A stretch of 64,000 bases of DNA. Source: Citrobacter freundii ATCC 8090 = MTCC 1658 = NBRC 12681 (lineage in GTDB: Bacteria; Pseudomonadota; Gammaproteobacteria; Enterobacterales; Enterobacteriaceae). The number at the start of each line of letters is the position of its first letter. The first letter of the stretch is position 1. Made by a program: the position numbers and the translations under genes. Below, piece by piece: positions 58,909 through 64,000 of the stretch. The notes beneath the pieces are model-generated. The model ran no database searches. It was not told the DNA's origin and saw only the letters and a list, made by a program, of their open reading frames with translations. The stretch spans positions 124,001-188,000 of the forward strand of contig NZ_CP049015.1 in assembly GCF_011064845.1 (NCBI RefSeq). Reading direction: 5' to 3'.

Positions 58909-59571
58909 TTACTGCATAGGACTCAACGTAATCTCTACGCGACGGTTCTGCGCTTTACCTTCCGCCGTGCTGTTGCTGGCGATCGGATTTGACGGACCCA
59001 TGCCCTGAGTGCGGATACGATTAGCGGCAACCCCTTGCGTGATTAAGGCGCTGGCCACGGAGTCCGCGCGTTGCTGAGACAGACGCATATTCAGATCCTG
59101 GCTGCCGGTGCTGTCGGTGAAGCCCAGCACGTTGACGGCGGTTTTATTGTACTCTTTCAGTACCATTGCCACGCCGGTCAGGGTGTTGGCACCAGCAGGT
59201 TTCAGGTTGGCGCTACTGCTGTCGAAGGTGACGTTATTCGGCATATTCAGAATGATGTTATCGCCACTACGCGTCACGCTGACGCCCGTTCCCTGCATTT
59301 TGTCGCGCAGTTTGGCTTCCTGCACGTCCATGTAATAACCGACACCGCCGCCAACGGCCGCACCCGCCGCTGCGCCAATCAGTGCGCCTTTACCGCGATC
59401 TTTCTTCGAAGAAGAGAGTGCGCCAATGCCCGCGCCGACCAGAGAGCCAATACCCGCGCCAATGCCGGATTTACCTGCTTCGCGTTCGCCGGTGTAAGGG
59501 TTTGTTGTGCAGCCAGAAACCGCCAGGGCGCCGCTCACAATGGCAGCAATAACAAAAACACGTTTCTTCAT
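58909..59571 (-). CDS. yiaD: OmpA-family lipoprotein YiaD
   Basis: A 220-residue outer-membrane lipoprotein. The signal ends at the lipobox LAVSGC (mature Cys near residue 21). Next come a Gly/Ala-rich glycine-zipper (GIGAGIGSLVGAGIGAL; GALIGAAAGAAVGGGVGYYMD), and a C-terminal OmpA domain (about 105-220) with the peptidoglycan-binding VLGFTDSTGSQDLNMRLSQQRADSVASAL and QNRRVEITL. It matches E. coli YiaD, a suppressor of BamD defects. Confidence 0.94.
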   Translation of the reverse strand: MKKRVFVIAAIVSGALAVSGCTTNPYTGEREAGKSGIGAGIGSLVGAGIGALSSSKKDRGKGALIGAAAGAAVGGGVGYYMDVQEAKLRDKMQGTGVSVTRSGDNIILNMPNNVTFDSSSANLKPAGANTLTGVAMVLKEYNKTAVNVLGFTDSTGSQDLNMRLSQQRADSVASALITQGVAANRIRTQGMGPSNPIASNSTAEGKAQNRRVEITLSPMQ

Positions 59572-59730
59572 CTTAATTCCTTAATGACTTTTTCTTCTTT
59601 GCCACAGCGACCGTGGCGGTTGATTATGACGTGTGAACATGAAGAAAATTCCAGGGAAGACTCTGAAATTTGTAAGTAACATTGAACGGCATAATAAATA
59701 AGCCGTCACATCGCATTCAGGAGCGCCATC

Positions 59731-62064
59731 TTGGCTAATTCACCCGCACATTACTCGGTGTTAACCGCCGCCCACTGGGGACCAATTCTCGTCGACACCG
59801 ATGGTGAGACGGTTTTCTCCTCGCGTGGCGCGCTGCCCACTTCCCATCCCAACTCTTTGCAAACCGTGGTGCGCGACCAGGTTCACAGTAAAACGCGGGT
59901 ACGTTTTCCAATGGTGCGTAAAGGCTTTCTCGCCTCGCCGGAGAATCCCCAGGGCGTGCGTGGGCAGGATGAATTTGTTCGCGTAAGTTGGGACGATGCG
60001 CTGAATCTTATCCATACGCAGCATAAACGCATCCGTGATAGCTACGGCCCGGCCTCGATTTTTGCCGGTTCCTATGGCTGGCGCTCTAACGGCGTGTTAC
60101 ACAAAGCGGCAACCCTGCTACAACGCTATATGGCGCTGGCAGGCGGTTATACCGGGCATCTGGGGGATTATTCGACGGGGGCTGCGCAGGCGATCATGCC
60201 GTACGTGGTGGGCGGTAACGAAGTTTACCAGCAGCAAACCAGCTGGCCTGTGGTGCTTGAGAACAGCGAGGTGGTGGTGTTATGGAGCGCTAATCCGCTG
60301 AATACACTGAAGATTGCCTGGAATGCGTCCGATGAGCAGGGGCTCGCTTACTTTGAGGCTTTGCGCGACAGCGGTAAACGGTTGATCTGTATCGATCCGA
60401 TGCGATCGGAAAGCGTCGAATTCTTTGGCGAAAAGATGGAATGGATTGCCCCGCATATGGGGACCGACGTGGCGCTGATGCTGGGCATCGCGCATACGCT
60501 GGTGGAAAACGGCTGGCATGACGAGGATTTTCTCGCCCGGTGTACCACCGGCTATGACCGTTTTGCAAACTATCTGTTGGGTAAATCTGATGATGTTGTG
60601 AAAACGGCAGAGTGGGCTGCGGAGATTTGCGGTATACCCGCAACAAAAATACGCGAACTTGCGGCGATATTTCACCAAAATACCACCATGCTGATGGCCG
60701 GATGGGGGATGCAGCGCCAACAGTATGGTGAGCAGAAACACTGGATGATCGTCACCCTGGCCGCCATGCTCGGGCAAATCGGGACGCCAGGCGGCGGTTT
60801 TGGGCTGTCGTACCATTTTGCCAACGGAGGCAACCCAACGCGCCGGGCTGCGGTGCTGGCTTCAATGCAGGGCAGCGTTAAAGGCGGTACCGACGCGGTA
60901 GATAAAATCCCGGTGGCGCGAATTGTTGAAGCGCTGGAAAATCCCGGTGGTTTTTACCAGCACAACGGCATGGACCGCCATTTCCCGGACATCCGCATGT
61001 TGTGGTGGGCTGGTGGCGCTAACTTCACCCATCATCAAGACACTAACCGTTTAATTCGCGCCTGGCAAAAACCGGAGCTGGTGGTTATCTCGGAGTGTTT
61101 CTGGACCGCCGCAGCGAAGCATGCCGATATCGTACTGCCGGCGACCACCTCCTTTGAGCGCAATGATTTGACCATGACCGGCGACTACAGCAACCAGCAC
61201 CTGGTGCCGATGAAGCAGGTTGTGCCGCCGCAGGACGAAGCGCGAAATGATTATGATGTTTTTGCCGAGCTGAGTGAACGCTGGGAAGAGGGCGGTTACG
61301 AGCGATTCACCGAAGGCAAAAGCGAGCTGGAATGGCTGGAGACGTTTTACAATATTGCCGGGCAACGTGGGGCCAGTCAGCAGGTGACATTGCCGCCTTT
61401 CGCCGAGTTTTGGCAGCGCAACGCCCTGATCGAAATGCCGGAAAATGCCGCCAGCGCGCAGTTTATCCGTTTTGCGGATTTTCGCCGCGACCCGCAGGCT
61501 CATCCGCTGAAAACGGACAGCGGAAAAATTGAAATCTACTCCGCGAGGATTGCTGGTTACGGCTACGCGGACTGTGCGGGGCACCCGATGTGGCTGGAGC
61601 CGGATGAGTGGTTCGGTAACGCCGAACCGGACCAGCTACAGCTGCTTTCCGCCCATCCGGCGCACCGTTTGCATAGTCAGCTTAACTACAGTGCGCTACG
61701 TGAGCAGTACGCGGTAGCGGATCGTGAGCCGGTAACGATTCATCCGCAGGATGCCCACGCACGCGGCATTGCGGATGGCGATACGGTCAGGGTGTGGAAC
61801 CAGCGTGGTCAAGTTCTGGCGGGCGCGGTGGTGACGGCGGGTATTAAACCCGGCGTTATCTGTATTCATGAAGGCGCCTGGCCTGATTTGGATCTCGCAG
61901 CGAACGGTATTTGTAAAAATGGCGCCGTCAACGTGCTGACCAAAGATCTCCCCAGCTCGAAGCTGGGGAATGGCTGCGCGGGCAACACCGCGCTGGCGTG
62001 GCTTGAAAAATACAGCGGACCCACGTTGACGCTTACGGCGTTTGATCCGCCTGCCAGCCCATAA
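59731..62064 (+). CDS. bisC: Biotin sulfoxide reductase BisC (TTG start)
   Basis: A 777-residue molybdoenzyme of the DMSO/TMAO reductase family, the E. coli length, with a bis-molybdopterin guanine dinucleotide cofactor. It has no signal peptide and works in the cytoplasm, reducing biotin sulfoxide and also methionine sulfoxide. Conserved parts: [16 protein letters not shown] near the Mo-ligand serine, [28 protein letters not shown] and [11 protein letters not shown]. The first codon is TTG (59731) with AGGAG eight bases before; no ATG fits. The last 32 bases overlap the convergent yiaC. Confidence 0.96.
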   Translation: MANSPAHYSVLTAAHWGPILVDTDGETVFSSRGALPTSHPNSLQTVVRDQVHSKTRVRFPMVRKGFLASPENPQGVRGQDEFVRVSWDDALNLIHTQHKRIRDSYGPASIFAGSYGWRSNGVLHKAATLLQRYMALAGGYTGHLGDYSTGAAQAIMPYVVGGNEVYQQQTSWPVVLENSEVVVLWSANPLNTLKIAWNASDEQGLAYFEALRDSGKRLICIDPMRSESVEFFGEKMEWIAPHMGTDVALMLGIAHTLVENGWHDEDFLARCTTGYDRFANYLLGKSDDVVKTAEWAAEICGIPATKIRELAAIFHQNTTMLMAGWGMQRQQYGEQKHWMIVTLAAMLGQIGTPGGGFGLSYHFANGGNPTRRAAVLASMQGSVKGGTDAVDKIPVARIVEALENPGGFYQHNGMDRHFPDIRMLWWAGGANFTHHQDTNRLIRAWQKPELVVISECFWTAAAKHADIVLPATTSFERNDLTMTGDYSNQHLVPMKQVVPPQDEARNDYDVFAELSERWEEGGYERFTEGKSELEWLETFYNIAGQRGASQQVTLPPFAEFWQRNALIEMPENAASAQFIRFADFRRDPQAHPLKTDSGKIEIYSARIAGYGYADCAGHPMWLEPDEWFGNAEPDQLQLLSAHPAHRLHSQLNYSALREQYAVADREPVTIHPQDAHARGIADGDTVRVWNQRGQVLAGAVVTAGIKPGVICIHEGAWPDLDLAANGICKNGAVNVLTKDLPSSKLGNGCAGNTALAWLEKYSGPTLTLTAFDPPASP

Positions 62065-62473
62065 TCCACGTGGGATGGTGAGTCTCTTCCTGCCATGCGC
62101 CGTCTTCAATGCGAAAACCCAGCGCATGGTAGAAGTTCACCGCGGATTGATTCTTCTGGTAGACCTCCAGGCTGAGTAACGAAAAGCGCTGCTGCACATG
62201 CTGCACCAGCGCTTTGCCGATCCCGCTTCTGATGGCGGCAGGCGCGACAAACAGCGCGCCGAGGAAGCGGTCATCAATGACGCTGACAAAACCTTTGAGC
62301 TCGCCTTCTTCTTCCCACACCCAGGTTTGCGCGGCTGGCAGATAAACATCCCGCACCACTGATTCACTTTCGCGCCAGTAGCGCTCTTCGATAAACGGAT
62401 GGGCATGGATTGTGCTTTCCATCCACAGCGTCAGAATCGCTGATATATCTTCAGCCTTTGATTCACGAATCAT
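62033..62473 (-). CDS. yiaC: GNAT acetyltransferase YiaC
   Basis: A 146-residue GNAT-fold acetyltransferase. The acetyl-CoA loop is [20 protein letters not shown], and [18 protein letters not shown] follows. E. coli YiaC acetylates lysines of proteins. The start [14 protein letters not shown] at 62471-62473 is used. It overlaps tag by 11 bases at its start and bisC by 32 bases (convergent) at its end. Confidence 0.93.
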   Translation of the reverse strand: MIRESKAEDISAILTLWMESTIHAHPFIEERYWRESESVVRDVYLPAAQTWVWEEEGELKGFVSVIDDRFLGALFVAPAAIRSGIGKALVQHVQQRFSLLSLEVYQKNQSAVNFYHALGFRIEDGAWQEETHHPTWIMGWQADQTP

Positions 62474-63032
62474 GTTGTTCTCCCGGATAACAGATGCAGC
62501 TGGTGACATGATCGTTGACCAGGCCGCATGCCTGCATAAAGGAGTAACAAATGGTGGTGCCGACAAACTTAAAACCGCGTTTTTTTAACGCTTTAGACAG
62601 CGCGTCTGACGCAGGCGTGGAGGTGGGAATATCGCTCAGGTTGGCGGCGCGGGTCACTTGTGGTTGGTTATCAACAAATGACCAGACGAACTCGCTAAAC
62701 GACTCTCCGTTTTGTGCCATCGTCAGAAAGGCGCGAGCGTTGCCGATAATGGCCTGAATTTTTCCGCGATGGCGAATTATGCCGGCATCCAGTACCAGCC
62801 TTTCCACATCCTCTTCGGTCATGGTCGCCACTTTTTCCGGGTCAAAATGGTGGAAAGCGTGGCGATAATTTTCCCGTTTCTTGAGTACGGTAATCCACGA
62901 TAACCCGGCCTGCTGGCCTTCGAGGCAGATCATTTCGAACAGCTTTTTGCCATCGGTTTCGGGGACGCCCCATTCCTTGTCGTGGTAGGCAATGTAAAGT
63001 GGATCCTGACTGACCCATCCGCAACGCTGCAT
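62463..63032 (-). CDS. tag: DNA-3-methyladenine glycosylase I
   Basis: A 189-residue helix-hairpin-helix superfamily glycosylase that removes 3-methyladenine from alkylated DNA. The zinc-snap ligands Cys4 and His17 (MQRCGWV, YHDKEWG) and the C-terminal HVTSCICY (His and Cys) are present, as is Glu38 in LEGQQAGLSWITVL. Length is close to the E. coli 187. It forms a unit with yiaC. Confidence 0.97.
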   Translation of the reverse strand: MQRCGWVSQDPLYIAYHDKEWGVPETDGKKLFEMICLEGQQAGLSWITVLKKRENYRHAFHHFDPEKVATMTEEDVERLVLDAGIIRHRGKIQAIIGNARAFLTMAQNGESFSEFVWSFVDNQPQVTRAANLSDIPTSTPASDALSKALKKRGFKFVGTTICYSFMQACGLVNDHVTSCICYPGEQHDS

Positions 63033-63189
63033 ATTCTTCCTCGCTGTTTTTACTGGCGTAAAAATTTCATTCGGCCCGCCTTGACGCGCCAGCTAAAAAG
63101 ACAATATTTAATACAAGGCCTGCTGGCCCAAATACTTCACACAATGACAATAATATCGCCGAATTCGGCTCTTTTCTGGAGTCGCGTTG

Positions 63190-63891
63190 ATGCTTATAAG
63201 AAACAGTAGTGGTCGCCAAAGGTTAACTCTGGCGAGCGTCATAGTTTGTGCGCTGTCCATCAATACAGCATATGGCTGGCAACAAGAATATATCGTTGAT
63301 GCGCTGTCAGGGCATACGGCTGAACGTTATACATGGGACAGCGATCACCAACCACGTTATAACGACATTCTGGAAGAACGTATTCGTTCCACTCAGAACG
63401 TGGCGGGGCCCGTGGTGAATCTGGCGGATGAGACACCAATGGATGCCACCAGCGGCATGAGTATGGGCTGGAACTTCCCGCTTTCAAGGCAGGTGACAAC
63501 CGGTCCGGTTGCCGCGCTGCATTATGACGGTTCCACCACATCTACTTACAACGAATTTGGCGATAGCGCGACGTCGGCAACGCAGAACGATCCGCTGTGG
63601 CATGCCAGCGTGAGCTCGTTGGGCTGGCGAGTCAATTCGCAGTTCGGTGATGTGCGACCGTGGGCGCAAATCAGCTATAACCAGCAGTTTGGCGAAAATA
63701 TCTGGAAGGCGCAGTCGGGTCTCAGTCGCATGACGGCGGCGGGTCAGGACGGTAACTGGGTAGATGTTACCGTCGGTGCGGATATGCTGTTGAACCCGCA
63801 CATGGCGGCTTACGCGGCGCTGTCGCAGGCGGAAAATAGCACCAACAACAGCGACTATATGTACACCATGGGAGTGAGCGCCAAATTTTAA
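63190..63891 (+). CDS. yhjY: Autotransporter beta-domain protein YhjY
   Basis: A 233-residue exported protein with a signal peptide (about residues 8-30, RLTLASVIVCALSINTAYG) and a C-terminal autotransporter-type beta-barrel whose last residue is Phe (MYTMGVSAKF). The barrel region (WRVNSQFGDVRPWAQISYNQQFGENIW) resembles the esterase autotransporter EstA barrel without the passenger lipase. The ATG at 63190 follows GGAG at 8 bases; the TTG just before is not needed. Position next to tag matches E. coli yhjY. Function unknown. The last 109 bases of the window after it show no feature. Confidence 0.9.
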   Translation: MLIRNSSGRQRLTLASVIVCALSINTAYGWQQEYIVDALSGHTAERYTWDSDHQPRYNDILEERIRSTQNVAGPVVNLADETPMDATSGMSMGWNFPLSRQVTTGPVAALHYDGSTTSTYNEFGDSATSATQNDPLWHASVSSLGWRVNSQFGDVRPWAQISYNQQFGENIWKAQSGLSRMTAAGQDGNWVDVTVGADMLLNPHMAAYAALSQAENSTNNSDYMYTMGVSAKF

Positions 63892-64000
63892 CGTAAACAA
63901 TCATCACATAAACATCTTGATTACATGTTGAGATCAACAATCACACGCACTCCAGCGATAGCGTGTACTAACTCATGCGATAAAATTCAGTAACCCGACT

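Overview
The window is a stretch of enterobacterial chromosome whose gene order follows, in one continuous run, the Escherichia coli region trmL-lldDRP-mtl-selAB-aldB-yia-xyl-glyQS-cspA-bisC-tag-yhjY. CspA looks identical to the E. coli protein as I remember it, and most other proteins are close relatives with matching lengths. Several differences point to the Citrobacter/Salmonella side of the family: a cueP gene, a kgu (2-ketogluconate) cluster, xylR directly divergent from xylA with no xylFGH between them, and an MFS transporter in place of the yiaMNO TRAP transporter. A Citrobacter-like organism is my best inference; the species cannot be fixed from this window. There are no rRNA or tRNA genes, insertion sequences, prophage genes or CRISPR arrays.

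Layout. 1-5.7 kb: L-lactate use (lldPRD, LldR operators) followed by an extra aromatic-acid-type MFS transporter and the start of trmL (cut by the window edge). 5.7-10.5 kb: yibL, yibT and the mannitol operon mtlADR with an array of CRP sites, and an ERIC element inside the operon. 11-21.1 kb: two paralogous pairs of a small DUF3302 membrane protein plus an HlyD-type protein (yibI-yibH and yiaW-yiaV) flank yibF, selAB (selenocysteine incorporation), yiaY and aldB. 21.1-23 kb: yiaU (LysR) and yiaT (MipA/OmpV).

23-27.5 kb: an accessory cassette: GH127 beta-L-arabinofuranosidase, GPH-family sugar symporter and divergent AraC-type regulator. 27.5-36.1 kb: the yiaK-sgbE pathway for diketogulonate/L-xylulose (yiaK, yiaL, DUF4862 gene, MFS transporter, lyxK, sgbH, sgbU, sgbE) under the divergent IclR-type regulator yiaJ, with a large inverted repeat in the shared promoter region. 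36.2-41.3 kb: ysaA, avtA, malS, bax. 41.4-45.8 kb: xylR and xylAB. 45.9-52.5 kb: yiaB, wecH, ysaB, glyQS, cueP (with a CueR-type promoter), cspA, yiaG.

52.8-58.8 kb: yiaF, then a complete 2-ketogluconate system: PtxS-like repressor, kguE, kguK, kguT, and the reductase known in E. coli as GhrB, with a palindrome resembling the PtxS operator in the promoter. 58.9-64 kb: yiaD, bisC (TTG start), yiaC, tag, yhjY.

The theme is peripheral carbon catabolism (lactate, mannitol, L-arabinofuranosides, diketogulonate/L-xylulose, xylose, maltodextrin, 2-ketogluconate), with modules swapped in at conserved backbone positions. The best candidates for less-described biology are the GH127 cassette, the DUF4862-MFS pair within the yiaK-sgbE operon, the kgu/PtxS system, the AAHS transporter attached to lldPRD, and the duplicated DUF3302-HlyD pairs.
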